NCBI GenBank assembly: GCA_029168955.1
Contig: JAPDOI010001709.1
Span: 62,001 to 126,000, forward strand
From: Aplectana chamaeleonis
Taxonomy: Eukaryota; Nematoda; Chromadorea; Rhabditida; Cosmocercidae
Length of the DNA: 64,000 nucleotides
Direction: 5' to 3'
Shown here: in pieces, positions 10,422-21,604 of the stretch
How the letters are laid out: each line of letters starts with the position of its first letter
Position numbering within the stretch: the first letter of the stretch is position 1
Made by a program: the position numbers and the translations under genes
Notes under the pieces: generated by a model
Databases searched by the model: none
What the model was told of the DNA's origin: nothing
The model's input: the letters and a program-made list of their open reading frames with translations, nothing else

Positions 10422-10898
10422 AGGCACAGTCCAAGCTCAGGGACGAAATCTCGGATTTCCACATAACTGTGAAGTAGACCCACCATATATAGCACTTGCC
10501 AAGTGCGAACTCCCAATTCCTCCGAATAAGCAAGTTATAGGAGGAAGCCACCCTGGGGCGCCCACCTCGGGAAGCCACTTTGGCACGCCCCTTTTACGAT
10601 CTTTCGAGCTCAATAGTAGCGAGATAAGCGATGGTTTCCGATCAGTAGCCCCGTTCTTCCCTTCATTATCGACTTCTTTCTTTGTTCAGGTCGGTTGGTA
10701 TACATCGGCTGCAAATGACAGAAGTTACAAGCTTCGGACAACTCGTCCACCATGCTTCCGTAGCTGATTTTTTGAGGGGCCATAACTCCGTTCCAAGGGG
10801 GTCTTATACGATTCCAGAGACATCGTTGGAATCAGCGCGGGACCATTTTTGAGATAGGCAGAAAAACAAGAAAACGATTAAGAGGTTGGACTGTGCCT
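10422..10898 (+). mobile_element. TA/TTAA MITE, family B copy 1
   Basis: The ends are inverted: AGGCACAGTCCAA after TTAA (10,418-10,421) and TTGGACTGTGCCT before TTAA (10,899-10,902). No transposase. The right half resembles family A although the termini differ. A second copy is at 43,963-44,439. Confidence 0.7.
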
Positions 10899-10902
10899 TT
10901 AA

Positions 10903-11388
10903 AGGCAGTGTTCACGATTGAAATCGTTCATCTGTTTTTCCGCCTATCTTGAAAACGGCCCCATGCTGATTCCAATGATATCTCTGAAATCGCACAACAC
11001 CTTCAGGGAACGGAGTTATGGTCCCTCAAATATTGAGCTAAGGAAACATGGTGGAAGAGTTGTCCGAGGCTTGTAACTTGCGTCTTTTGCAGCCGATGTA
11101 TGCGAGCTGACCTGAGTAGAGAGAGAAGTTGAGAATGAAGGGAAGAACGGGGCTGTTGATCGGAAACCATCACTCATATCACAATCTCGAGCATTCATTT
11201 GTTCACGTCGGTGGGCGTCGAAAGTGCATCTGGGGGTGACGAGCTGATGGGTGTCCAACTTTGGGGCCGTAGGGGACCGTTCCAAGCTCATTTTTCTCAG
11301 TTTTTTCAACGTTAGGGTTCCGCTAGGCCCCGCAGCTGCCGATCTCCACCAAAAAATCATACATGGTTTTTATCGCGGACACTGCCTA
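10903..11388 (-). mobile_element. TA/TTAA MITE, family A copy 1
   Basis: It starts AGGCAGTGTTCACGAT right at the TTAA that ends the preceding family B element, and closes with the decayed end TCGCGGACACTGCC. The interior matches the copies at 27,841, 43,483 and 57,446. The right flank is TATAA rather than TTAA. Confidence 0.65.
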
Positions 11389-11550
11389 TAAGGCGCTATT
11401 CACATTCTTCGACGCCGACGCGTAACGCCCGCCCGGCCATGGAGACGATGGCCATAACGACTTTTTCATTATTTTCGTTATTAACCCATCATCAATTTCA
11501 TTCCGTTTCATGATAATTAATCCCAGTACTATTTTCTGCTACCACTCAGA
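11389..11550 (-). mobile_element. Family I fragment, split by a Tc1 element
   Basis: AGGCGCTATTCACATTC and the stretch GGCCATAACGACTTTTTCAT match family I. The Tc1 element at 11,553 follows. A terminal remnant, GAGTATGAATAGCG, appears at about 13,749-13,762, so the other end may be displaced there. Confidence 0.5.
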
Positions 11551-11552
11551 TA

Positions 11553-13030
11553 CAGTGCGTTCAGAAAGTATAGGGACACCCCCGAAAATCGAGGTTTCCA
11601 ATAAAACATTGTGTTTGGTGATCAATACTGTTCATCAATGAATTCAGCATCATGGAAAACCTATGTTTGAAAATTTATATAACAATTGTGAAATTTTGTA
11701 AGATTTTATCTCAACTTTTAGAATTTTTCGCCGTTCAGAAAGTATAGGGACACCCTTCGAAAGTTCTGATTTTTTAATCCAAACAAAATTTCCCGTTGCA
11801 AGTTCGCTACATAAACTCAAGATGAGTACATGTGAAATCGTTGTTCCTAAAATGGCTCGTGGTACTGCTCTAACTGCTGCTGAACAAGCTCAAATTCGTG
11901 CGCTCAGCGTTGCCGGGTTGAGCCAACGTCGAATCGCTACCCAGCCCGGAACATCTGTCAACTGTATTAACCAGTTCCTGCTAGATCCAGATTCCTACGG
12001 TACTGCAAAACGTACTGGACGGCCGAAGAAGATCAGCAATCAAGATTCGCGGAGAATTATTCGGCTCTGCTCCAACAGCACACTGTCGCTGAACCAGATT
12101 AAGTACGAATTATCGCTCAGTGTTTCGAAAACGACAGTCTGGCACATCATAAGTGGCGATAAAAGCATTGTCCGACAAGTGATGAAGAAGGCCCCGTCCA
12201 TATCTGCAAACCATAAAGAGGCTCGACTTGAATTTGCAAAGAGGAACATGGCAACTGATTGGGCAAAGGTAAGTCAGTCTCATAAATCCGGAAAAAATCG
12301 AGAAAGACGGAATTTTGGCGGTGGCTCGCTGATGTGTTGGGGAGCATTCAGTAGCGGAGGTGTTTTGGAATTGGCCTTCACTTCTTGTCGCATGAACTCG
12401 GAGGAATATAAAGAAACTCTTCGCACACATCTACTGCCATTTTTGTCCGGAACACGACGTCAGCGTTTCACTTTCCAGCAAGACAACGCGGCGGTACATG
12501 TGTCCAGGTCTACAAAAACCTGGTTTCTACATCATCGAATCCGTTTATTGGAATGGCCCGCGTGTAGTCCAGATTGTAACCCGATGGAGAATATCTGGGG
12601 CATACTTGTGTGCCAGGTTTATGCCAACAATAAGCCGTACAGAACGGTGAAAGAGCTGAAGGTCGCTCTCCTCGAAGCGTGGGCCAATCTGGATGAAAAC
12701 GTCATCGCCAATTTGATCAATTCTATGCCAAAGAGAATTTTTGAGATCATTGCTAATGGTGGTGCAGCTATTTCATTTTAGATTGTATGTTTAATTCTTT
12801 CTTTGTTCAATAATTTTTGTTTTTGTGTTGTGTCCCTATACTTTCTGAATGGCGAAAAAATCTGAAATTTGAAACAAATTCTTGTAAAATTGCTCAGCTG
12901 TTATAGAAATGAACAAATAGAGGTTTTTCATCTTGTTGAATTCATTTATGAACAGTATTGATAGCCAAATATAACATGATTTTGGAAACCTTGATTTTCG
13001 GGGGTGTCCCTATACTTCCTGAACGCACTG
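11553..13030 (+). mobile_element. Tc1/mariner element with long IR/DR ends (1,478 bp)
   Basis: It is flanked by TA on both sides (11,551-11,552 and 13,031-13,032). The ends are inverted repeats of about 205 bp starting CAGTGCGTTCAGAAAGTATA, with an inner repeat of TTCAGAAAGTATAGGGACAC near 11,735 and, reversed, near 12,831. The single gene inside is a defective transposase. The conserved ends suggest a fairly recent insertion. Confidence 0.9.
11822..12781 (+). pseudogene. Tc1-family transposase, internally deleted
   Basis: The enzyme would cut and paste the surrounding element. The open frame is 319 aa; translation may really start at the second Met (11,852), which aligns with the usual Tc1 N-terminus. 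A helix-turn-helix (LTAAEQAQIRALSVAGLSQR) is followed by a GRPKK AT-hook-like motif and a second DNA-binding helix. The catalytic core keeps FQQDNAAVH (second Asp) and SPDCNPMENIW (third residue, Glu) with 34 residues between them, a DD34E signature. The block normally holding the first catalytic Asp, between DWAKV and RRNFGGGSLMCWGAF, is missing and replaced by an unrelated 13-15 residues. Although open, the protein should be catalytically dead. It might still bind its terminal repeats. Confidence 0.85.
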
Positions 13031-14929
13031 TATTTGTGGGGAAGCTCCCGAGTACAATACACTCCGCAAGGGGACGTCTCGCCCCTCTCCCCTAGATTTA
13101 TATACAACGAATGACGTGCGAATTAGTCGACTCGAAGGAAGAACAAGGGGTGTTCGCTTCGCTGTGATTCCCTTGGCCCTCTGAGCATGATGAACGCGAA
13201 AACAAAGCTGCAGCGCACACGGTGATGCAAACTGGCTAGTCTCTGAGGTGGCTAGTCTCGAAACGGTCTTGCACTTCGCAAGATGGGGGCGCAGATCTGC
13301 CATTCAAGGACGAGGTAAGGTATCTCTGTCCGGATTTCGGGGCAAATAACAAGCTTCTCTGTAACCTATAGGTGTACGTCAGAGCTTCTCTGTAACCTAT
13401 GCGTATACGTCAGAGATGAATATTTATGATCCTATTCCAGTTCTCCAAGAATAGGAAACTGTGGAAAACAGCGAGTTTTGGCAAGCTGTTTTTTGATCAA
13501 TAAATGAACCATGGGTTTTGGGTTGCAACAGCATGGGGAAGATCGGCGATCGGGAGAACAAGGAAAGACCTGCTGACCGGAGGTCCCCTGCCCTCCTTCC
13601 TTCGGTTTGGGGAAAGTTCCCGAGTTGTTTCGAGGGAAGTTCCGTCGTCGTTCTCGGGAACATCCCACCGATATTTGAGCATGATGGTGAACCCGTGTTT
13701 CACAACTTCTCTCTTCTCGGAACCTCGGCGCTCAAATCAATAGCGAGGAGTATGAATAGCGTCTAAACGATTCACCTAAACAGTGGGTGTTGTCCGGCCA
13801 GACAACGGGGGTACGTGAAAATTTTCTAAAAGTAGAATTTTTTCTTAGGGGGACGTAACAATTTTAGGCCAAAAATAAGAAACAGGGGGGGTGTGTTTCC
13901 AATTTAGAAAGAGCTTATGACAAAGCGAATGATGAAAATTCTCACGAAAACGAAGGCATACATATTGTGGAAGGAAAAAAAAGGTGAAAGGGAACAATAC
14001 TAGCTCTATAACAGTACAAGCGAAGAACGGATTTATACATAACGTAGTAATAGTATTTCATGTAGACTGCAACCAAAGATTCAGCTTCAAAGACGTATTT
14101 ACACAGGGTAACATGCATTAATGGAGCCTAATAATGCTTTAATATTTCACTTCGTTGATGGGGCAACATACGTCCCCACCATAAAGCTTAAGATTTTTAT
14201 AACTCTAAACAAAGATTTGGAATCTCAGTGGAAATCTTCAAAAACTGATACCTAACACCCTACCATAACCTCTAAGTTACGGAGATAATCGCTTAGAATC
14301 CGTTTTCTCGTTGTACAATGCTGTTCTCCAGAACAGCACGTTAAACGAGACAACGCTGGTTTTTCTTTTGTAAAGGAAACGCTGACGTCCCAAAAGTTCT
14401 ATTTCCATCCTAGGTACACCCTCTGCGAAGTACGGTACAGGGTCAAGCAACCCATTGGAAAAATGCGTTCGTTTTTGCAACCCCCCTCCATTCATGGCAA
14501 ATCCCCCTCCCTGAAAATGGCCCTGCTGAATCCAAGGTAGAACCGTCCACTTTGCTGAAGACTCAAATGCTCTTCAGAATTCCATCTCCAAATAGCGAAA
14601 TAATGGCTTTTGGTGACCTTTCAGTGTCATGTGCATTGCGATTATAGGTTGTATCTCAGCGGTACGGTAAAATAGGCCGGCATTGGAGCTGAGAAAAGTA
14701 AAGCAGCTCATCTTGAGCGAGAAAGAGAAAAAAATTGCCTGTTGGAAAAAGTGGTGTAAAAAGGCTGAATGGTTGTCAAACACTGCATAAACCTGATTTT
14801 CTCGAGAATAATTTTTCTGAGATTTCTCACTTCACTAGGTTTTCACCTCATCACTTGGTGGGGTAGAAAATACTATCTTTAGAAAAAATCGTTTATTTTT
14901 CAAAAACCATTCAGTAAATGCATCTTTTG
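13031..14929. other. No gene seen
   Basis: Several open frames overlap on both strands around 13,430-13,766 without recognisable domains. The rest is AT-rich. A family I terminal remnant lies near 13,745-13,765. Confidence 0.35.
13353..13414 (+). repeat. 31-bp tandem duplication
   Basis: GCTTCTCTGTAACCTAT recurs at 13,353 and 13,384, each followed by a GTAYACGTCAGA variant. Confidence 0.7.
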
Positions 14930-15402
14930 CCCCACTGCCGCCTTCCAGGGGCGGAATGCATGAACGCTGCTAAGAAGGTCAGGGAGCCGCTTCGCGTCCT
15001 CCGTGCGAAGCGTCGAGCCAGAGGTGACCCAAAAAACGCCGTCGGCTTGACTTTGGGACGCGAACTCACTACACACAGCAAACCCCACGCCTAACAGCTG
15101 ATTTTTGATTTGGTCCTTATCTAGAACGGGTTTGTTTCTGTTAAACTTCAGAGCCAAACGGGAAATTAATTGAAAAAATAATTAACTATGAAGAAGAAAT
15201 CAAAAAAGACAGAGGTTAAGCACGATTAAAATGTAAAACAAAACAGTTAGGCAGGGAGTTCATCGTACGTAGTGAGGTTGCGTCTTTACACAAAGGGGAC
15301 GGCATGTTTTTCGGGTCACCTCTGGCTCGACGCTTCGCACGGAAAACGCGGAGCGGCTCCCTGACCTCCTTGGCAGCGTTCATGCATGCCGCCCCAGAAG
15401 TG
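14930..15402. mobile_element. Foldback element, arms about 140 bp
   Basis: The left arm (14,930-15,070) and right arm (15,262-15,402) are reverse complements through GGCGGAATGCATGAACGC, GACGCTTCGCAC and GGTCACCTCTGG. The spacer of about 190 bp is AT-rich. No coding content. Confidence 0.65.
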
Positions 15403-15403
15403 A

Positions 15404-15588
15404 AAACCAGACATAGACGACGTAGTGTTCTCGAAAGCAACAAATACAGCAACTCATTCTTTCATCGAACATTTGCGTGGTTGAACAAGCTGCCAATTGA
15501 ACTTTTGCAGAAACCAAGCACTTCTGTTTTTAAAAAGGCTCTCATAAAGCTTGATTTCATGGAATTTATAGGCGTGCCTGATGTGTAA
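15404..15588 (+). pseudogene. Non-LTR retrotransposon (LINE) 3'-end fragment
   Basis: The frame reads NSFFHRTFAWLNKLPIELL followed by STSVFKKALIKL and a stop. This fits the C-terminal tail of many LINE reverse transcriptases (FFxRxxxxWNxLP...FKxxL). The catalytic domain is absent. It begins directly after the foldback element, so the upstream part was lost or displaced. It is a 5'-truncated relic; the clade (RTE, CR1 or Jockey-like) cannot be told. Confidence 0.55.
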
Positions 15589-16267
15589 CTAGTGTTCCAT
15601 TTATAGGCCTTCTCTTTATGTGCTTGCCCCCAGTTTGCTAAGATGTTTTTTTTTCAACTATCAATTTCGATAGAGCAACCACTTCCAAACTCAGAAATTT
15701 CTTTGAAACTGAATATCGGCTCCAGCGATTAAATGCCCAGTAGACTTCGTGTTTGTGCACTGCAAAAACCACAGTCTAGAGCTGGAGGTACAGGTCAACA
15801 AGAGGAATGGTTTACCCTTGCCTGCTTGGGTCTGGGTCTTACGCCTGAGGTTCGTACCAGATCAAAGAGGCACCTCTATTGGCCCGCCCCAGAATAGCTT
15901 CGGCTAGTTGCGTTGCCCAGGCTGATCGTATCCTCTGTGTTCTAAGCCTACACACTTTTTGTGAAATCATTTGCATCCAGAACACGTTTTTTCCACATAT
16001 CACTGGAAAGGAAATTGCTGATACTAAACACAGTTTCAAAAAAATACTGATCTGTTATTTGGTCGTGGTGGCTGCGTTTTTTTTCTCCTTTTTGGCAAGC
16101 ACGTGAAGCTCTGTTAATTCTTTGTTTACTGATTGTTTTGTGATTCTCCTCATTTGCGTGGTTGTTTTTGGTTGAGTAGGAAAAGTCGCAGTCGACTTTT
16201 TTTGTTCGTTGCTTTCCTGTCGATTGCGCACCATGAGTGCAAAATAAATATATAAATATATATGGGT
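15589..16267. other. No gene seen
   Basis: No supported coding frame. AT-rich patches near 16,050-16,110 and 16,240-16,262. Confidence 0.35.
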
Positions 16268-16275
16268 GAAAAGGC

Positions 16276-16431
16276 GGGACAGGGGCTGTCTACACAACGA
16301 AGGAACAGTTGTCACGGTTTTCGCAGTTTGAAACGTAACGCCACTCAATGCGAGCGAAGTGGTCCCGAGTGGAATAAGAGCAGCAAAAGGCGGAACAACT
16401 CCGCCCTCTGTGTGTAGAGAGCCCCTGTCTC
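16276..16431 (+). mobile_element. 156-bp hAT-type MITE with perfect 8-bp target duplication
   Basis: GAAAAGGC flanks it on both sides (16,268-16,275 and 16,432-16,439). The termini are inverted: GGGACAGGGGCTGTCTACAC at the left and, reversed, GAGACAGGGGCTCTCTACAC at the right. It encodes no protein. The sister copy at 47,381-47,535 has its own 8-bp duplication. Eight-base duplications and CAGGG within the terminus point to hAT transposase mobilisation. Confidence 0.85.
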
Positions 16432-16507
16432 GAAAAGGCCATTTGGGATAAAGTTTCTTTTACAACACTTATTCTAACGGACGATTTTTTCTATTTCTCG
16501 CTCTGCA

Positions 16508-16985
16508 GTACCGCGCAATTTTTTTTGCAAAAAAGCGTTTTGCGGAGTTTTTTGCGCTCACAAAACGCCACATTGCTATAACTTGCCTCAAGGTGGTCGT
16601 ATTTCAGTATTGAATTCATTTCTGGATTGTTGTCATTGAGTCCTATACGATAGGGCTACAAAATGATAGATTCAACTCCAGAAGTTGATCGAAAAATGCA
16701 TATTTGCACTACAAAATCCCTCATAATGAACTGATGATAGCAGAAACCTGTCATGTTTTCACCTGTGGTCGATATGAGTTTTTGAAGGAAATACAAATTT
16801 TTTGACAACATATAGAAGTTAAAAAGACGTTTTACACATACCGTTGCATTCGCTTCACCGAGAGGAACACGGTAGCTACCTGAAAAATTCATTTCGTCAA
16901 TCTTGAAGTGAGTTATGGCGATACGGCGCGTTTTGAGCGCAAAAAAACGCCGCAAAACGGTTTTTATGCAAAAAAATGCTCGGTG
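16508..16985. mobile_element. Foldback element with GCGTTTTGCGG-rich arms
   Basis: The left arm near 16,508-16,608 and the right arm near 16,880-16,985 are diverged reverse complements sharing GCGTTTTGCGG, TTTTTTGCGCTCA and CTATAACT. The spacer has no coding pattern. Confidence 0.6.
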
Positions 16986-17953
16986 CTGTGAGCGGCTTTG
17001 CTTTTTTCCACTTCGTTAGAGGGTCTATTTTAGCAGATCTTAGAGCTACGGTCCATAGGAGCACTGTCGATGAGACTGGAAGCCCCCTCCCCAAAAAAAA
17101 CTTTTTCTTGCTGTTTGGACGATTGCAATTTTGACTAGCACCGGCGTTTGACATACGAGTCTAAACAACACGTGGTTGTGTAATAAGCAGTCTGTGGTGG
17201 AGTTAAAACCGGAAAGACTAATCAAAAGAGTCCGGCGGTGCGATCCCCCATCCTAATTTTTCAAGTTCGTTGGCGACCTCCCACTTTGGAAAATTTTCCA
17301 ATATTGCTTGACCCTATTACGGTAAGTTTGCTCGGATACCCTACAGCCTAAGGTATTTAAGAGCAATATTCCAAATTGCACTGCCGCGAGTTGTCAAAAG
17401 ATACCGCGCACCAAAGCTAAACTGAGCTACTTCAGTTTGGCTTTGGAGCGCGGAGACCGCAAAAAATTCCGAAAGAGCAAGTCAAAACCACTCTCTCCTC
17501 GCCAAAACACATCAGTAGGGTAGGAAATGCAGTAATTATTAAATTAAAAGAACATCTCAAAAAATTCGTTGCAAAAGCTAAAATCTTTTTTGGGACTTGG
17601 GGGACGTAAAGGTTCTGGACATTTTTCAAAATTTTTTATCTTCACGTGGACGGGAGGCGTAGCTCCTTCGAGGCCGTGGACAACGGTCTGCCTGACCATG
17701 TGCCTAAATGACCTCGCCCTACACCTGACATTTTTGTGAACTCAAACACGGAGTTCACTTATGAGAAAGTGGCATGTCTGCAAACACGGTTCCACTGTTC
17801 TATCGCAGCGTTATTGTGATTTCGCACACATAATGCATTTATTCGCAGTATAGCTGCAGCTCCGCCGCCCTTGAATGCTAAGGCCGGTGACCCTGCATCA
17901 GACATCAACGTGTGCCCGCATACGCGGGTGCATCCCAGACGCTCACCATTAGG
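16986..17953. other. No gene seen
   Basis: No homology recognised and no long open frame. Confidence 0.35.
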
Positions 17954-17961
17954 CCCCCGTC

Positions 17962-20093
17962 CAGGGCTGGGCACGCGTCCCGGGTAACCTTAGGGGGGTG
18001 CATATTAGACGTTGCAGAGAGGGCAAAGGGGGGTGCCTAAGCCGAACACGAAAAAAAAAGAACGAAGTGCATGTTCTGTCGAATTTCAGGAAAAAAGTAG
18101 TACGCACTATTCTTCTGAATTGTCATATCTTCTTCTCCGCTTTTTGAGTCAAACACTTAAAGAATTCAAATCATTGATAGAGATGCAGGTTGTGTTCGCA
18201 ATAATTCATAGTTGCTGTCGAAGTTTGTTTCGATGAAGGAATAAACACCACTCTGCTATCTTGTAGCAAGTAAGGATTGATGTGGTGTCATGTTTCTTTG
18301 ATGCAACGTTCATTGATTACGCGGGTGGTTACCGATTCGAGGCAAAGATACTAAGACAGCGCCCAGGAAAACTATCATTCAAGTTCAAAAAAAATTAGCG
18401 AACTGATGATAGCCCTAGGTCGCCCATTTTGTGCCGGTCGAAGCAAGGCTTATCGGGCTTATCATGTCAAAATCTTCTTATCACTGTTATACTTTGCCAT
18501 GACCGACCGCTCCGCTGCTTACTCTGCCCGGACTCATCCGAGCAGGCTAGGATTCATTTCGACAAATTAAAAGTACAGATAGCACAGTCAGCATCACAAC
18601 TAGTCAATAGATTTTTATTCATGAGAATGTGACTTATGAAGAGAGCCAACTATAAAAAATGAAGACTGCAAGTTACTATGAAAGAAGCGAATGACCGTGC
18701 CGTCCCCATTGGGAAGTATCCTTTACATAGAAACCCGAGTTTAATCCACCTTGAATGCCGCAATCTCTCATAGACTAGGCTAGCCGTGCGATCTGGTGTT
18801 TGTCCGCAGCTACACAACGCGCACTGGAGTGGACGCGCACGCAATATTAATTAAAAAATGTATTTTATTACAGAACGGGGCGGAGAAAATGATTGAAACT
18901 GGAGCAAATGGAAGCAGGCAGAACTAGGATTCTTTCAATGTATACAGTATAGAAATTTAATGTAAACAAACTAAGTTGGAGCGGAATGAATTTTTCGGAC
19001 GTGATAAGGTTCATTCAAATGAACCTAGTTGATTAAAAACACCCACAAACATGAGAACTAAGAGCATTGCGAGAAAGAGGAGAATCTGGCAAACATTTTA
19101 AAAGCAATAGGTTTCATATTCAATGTGATTTAAGGACCTTAAAACTCGTCCCGGTTTTGTCCTGGTTTTGTCCCGGTTTTCGGGTAAAACCGGGACGAGA
19201 TTTAAGGACCTTAAACCACATTAAAAACCGGTACCATTGATGCTAAAATGTTTGCCAGATTCTCCTCTTTCTAACAATACCCTTTGCTCTCAGTTTAATG
19301 CTAGTTTTGATCAACTAGGTTCGTTTGAATGAACCTTGTCACGGCTAAATATTTACAATCTGCTCTAACTTTGTTTATTTACATTAAATTTCTAAAATGG
19401 GTACATCCAGAAGCGACAACTTTCATCATCTTCCATTTCCTTTGGTTTCAATCCTTTTCTCCTCCCTGGTCTGTAGTAAAATACATTTTTTATTAATATT
19501 GAGTGCGCGTCCATTCCCGTGTGCGCTGTGTAGCTGCGTACTGACACTGCATCACACGGCAAGCCGATTTTTTAAGGGTTAGCGGCACTCTAGGAGGCGA
19601 AAACTCGGGTTTTCTACTCCCTAAGAATCACATGAATCCTAACATTGTTCCACAACACAAAATAGTTCTGATTTCCACATCAGAACAATCATACACAGAT
19701 TAACTAATCCTTTATAGGTTTATGAAAACATTCGACAGGAAACATTAATTATTGCAATAGTAGTAGTTCTGTTGCTGGTAATTGTTCAATTGTTTTGTAT
19801 TGAAAAATGTTTTATCTTTTGTAATAACTTACCGTCTTACTAACAAATTTTCCTCATGGGGTTGTTTTGAAGTTCAGAAATTACACTACCCTTTTTGTGG
19901 CCATTTTCGGAATTTTCTCTATTCAGTGCTTTTTTTATATTCTTGTTTATCAAAATCAGGAAGTCAAGATCATGGCTGTCCAACTATTCGGAAAACAGCC
20001 GATTTCGATTTCCCATAAGGGGTGCCTAAAAATTACCGAGCTAAGGGGGGTGCATATTCAGAATCGCCATGCCGGGACGTGTGCCCAGCCCTG
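17962..20093. mobile_element. 2.1-kb non-autonomous hAT-like transposon with perfect 8-bp duplication
   Basis: The direct repeat CCCCCGTC stands at 17,954-17,961 and 20,094-20,101. Between them the element begins CAGGGCTGGGCACGCGTCCC and ends with the reverse complement GGGACGTGTGCCCAGCCCTG. CAGGGNTGGGCA is a classical hAT terminus. Sub-terminal copies of AGGGGGGTGCATATT lie near 17,993 and 20,044. No hAT transposase (dimerisation domain, RW motif or zinc BED) is visible, so movement would depend on a transposase elsewhere. It contains the foldback at 18,728-19,612. Confidence 0.85.
18728..19612. mobile_element. 885-bp foldback nested in the hAT-like element
   Basis: Arms of about 430 bp mirror around 19,180. 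They share AACCCGAGTTT, GCAGCTACACA, GGACGCGCAC, AATATTAAT, CTAGTTGAT-like and GCCAGATTCTCCTC. The centre (19,128-19,215) is itself a hairpin built on TTTAAGGACCTTAAA and ACCGGGACGAG. No coding frame spans an arm. Confidence 0.75.
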
Positions 20094-20472
20094 CCCCCGT
20101 CATAGTCGGCCGATAGGCTGTAGCCAGCCCGATCGATACGTATGCAATGCACTGCTCACTCAGGTCGAGAAAAGGAACATGTATCCGGACTGATCCAGCC
20201 TGTCCAGTCCGTGGCCGTCCCGGTCGATACGTATGCTAACTGAGATGGAAAATCGCCCGTTGTGGCTGTACTAAGCCGTCCGCCTTGCGCTCTAGTGCGT
20301 CAGACTTATCGATAGGCATACAGCCGACTACTAGGATGTGGGAAGACAGCGCGGGATCACTAAAGACGGGAGGGGACGGCGCAGTCCGGCCTCCGGCAGA
20401 CTCTGACAGGGGCCTTATCAACAGCCCATCCTTACAGAGCACGTGTATCATTTCCAAAGTTCTTTGATGCTG

Positions 20473-20680
20473 CGTATAGTGGAGTCCACCAAGAGTGTCT
20501 CATTTACTTATCAATGAGAAGCGGTCGATTGGAGATCAATGAACATGAAACTCGTTGCAGCACAACCGCTCTCGCTCAATCGGTATTGAGCGTGCTGTTA
20601 TGGGATTCATGCACATTGATCCCCAGCCGACCGCTTCTCATTGTTAGTAAATGAGACACTCTAGGTAGACTTCACTATAC
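20473..20680. mobile_element. About 0.2-kb hairpin MITE
   Basis: GTATAGTGGAGTC and AGAGTGTCTCATTTACT at the left are mirrored by AGTAAATGAGACACTCT and GACTTCACTATAC at the right. The arms continue through CAATGAGAAGCGGTCG. The loop contains GAGCGTGCTGTTATGG. Confidence 0.75.
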
Positions 20681-20730
20681 ACCTTCGTGACCCCAAGGAT
20701 CGTATTTCGCCCAGAGAGATTATTAAGGGT

Positions 20731-21604
20731 GCTGAATACGAGACGATTATAAATTGCCACCGGCACAAAATTCTCACGGTAAACAAAATTGATGATTGCC
20801 AGTTGATAAAGGGTAGGGTATAAAAGAATTTGAGGCCGCCGTCATAGTCGGCCGAAAAACCTGCTGAGTCCGACTGAGTCCGAATGAGTCCGGGGTAGAG
20901 AAACCTGCTGAGTCCCACTGAGTCCGGTTGCCCCCAGCGCCAACCAACTCCTCTGCGAAACACGCAATTGATAGTGACGATTATCACCTCAGCTGTGAAT
21001 CGGAACGTGTTCGGTGGCTGATTTTTCTTGTTTTCAACATGTCTGAATCTGATTTCCGTATCAGCAGTACGTGGGGCAGAGCGCAGACGGCGAGAGTCGA
21101 GATGCGGCGGGACTCGGCAGGTCGCAGTCGGCCGAAAAAAAATGCACCCAAATCACGTGAAAAACACCTATATCGACCGGGGGGGGTGAGGATGGGTCCG
21201 GGGGGACTCAGTCGGTGCATTGGCCCCGCCCTTGTACGCATGAGAATCATCAGTATCGACCGGGGATTGCGGTGGGCATCAGACGGTCGCAGTGGGACTC
21301 AGTGGGTTGATTTTTGCACCCGTTTTTCCACGAATTCGATGCGTATCGACCCGGTGGGATTCAGTAGATCCACCGACTATGACCGGGGCCTGAGAGCGGT
21401 GTGTTTTCATTCACACACCATCTTTCTCCGGAGGTGAGCGGCCGAAGCTGAACACACTAGGGATTAGGGAAACAGCCTCACTGGTGATAGAGATAGCACG
21501 ATATTGGGGCCTATTCATGGAAAACTCTGATAAGAAAAACTACTTCACTTCCGTGAGAATTTTGTGCCGGTGGCAAATTATAATCCTGTCTGAATACGAA
21601 TATG
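20731..21604. mobile_element. Element with about 60-bp inverted ends and CTGAGTCC repeats
   Basis: TTGCCACCGGCACAAAATTC near 20,755-20,785 is mirrored by GAATTTTGTGCCGGTGGCAA near 21,557-21,576, with CTGAATACGA outside. The interior is GC-rich with repeated CTGAGTCCGA, GACTCAGTSGG and TCATAGTCGGCCG motifs (20,860-20,940 and 21,105-21,385). Open frames on both strands here look fortuitous. Confidence 0.6.

Noticed and set aside
10117..10767. 216-codon + frame
   Set aside because: It crosses the border of the MITE at 10,422, has no recognised domain, and the other copy of that MITE does not maintain the frame.
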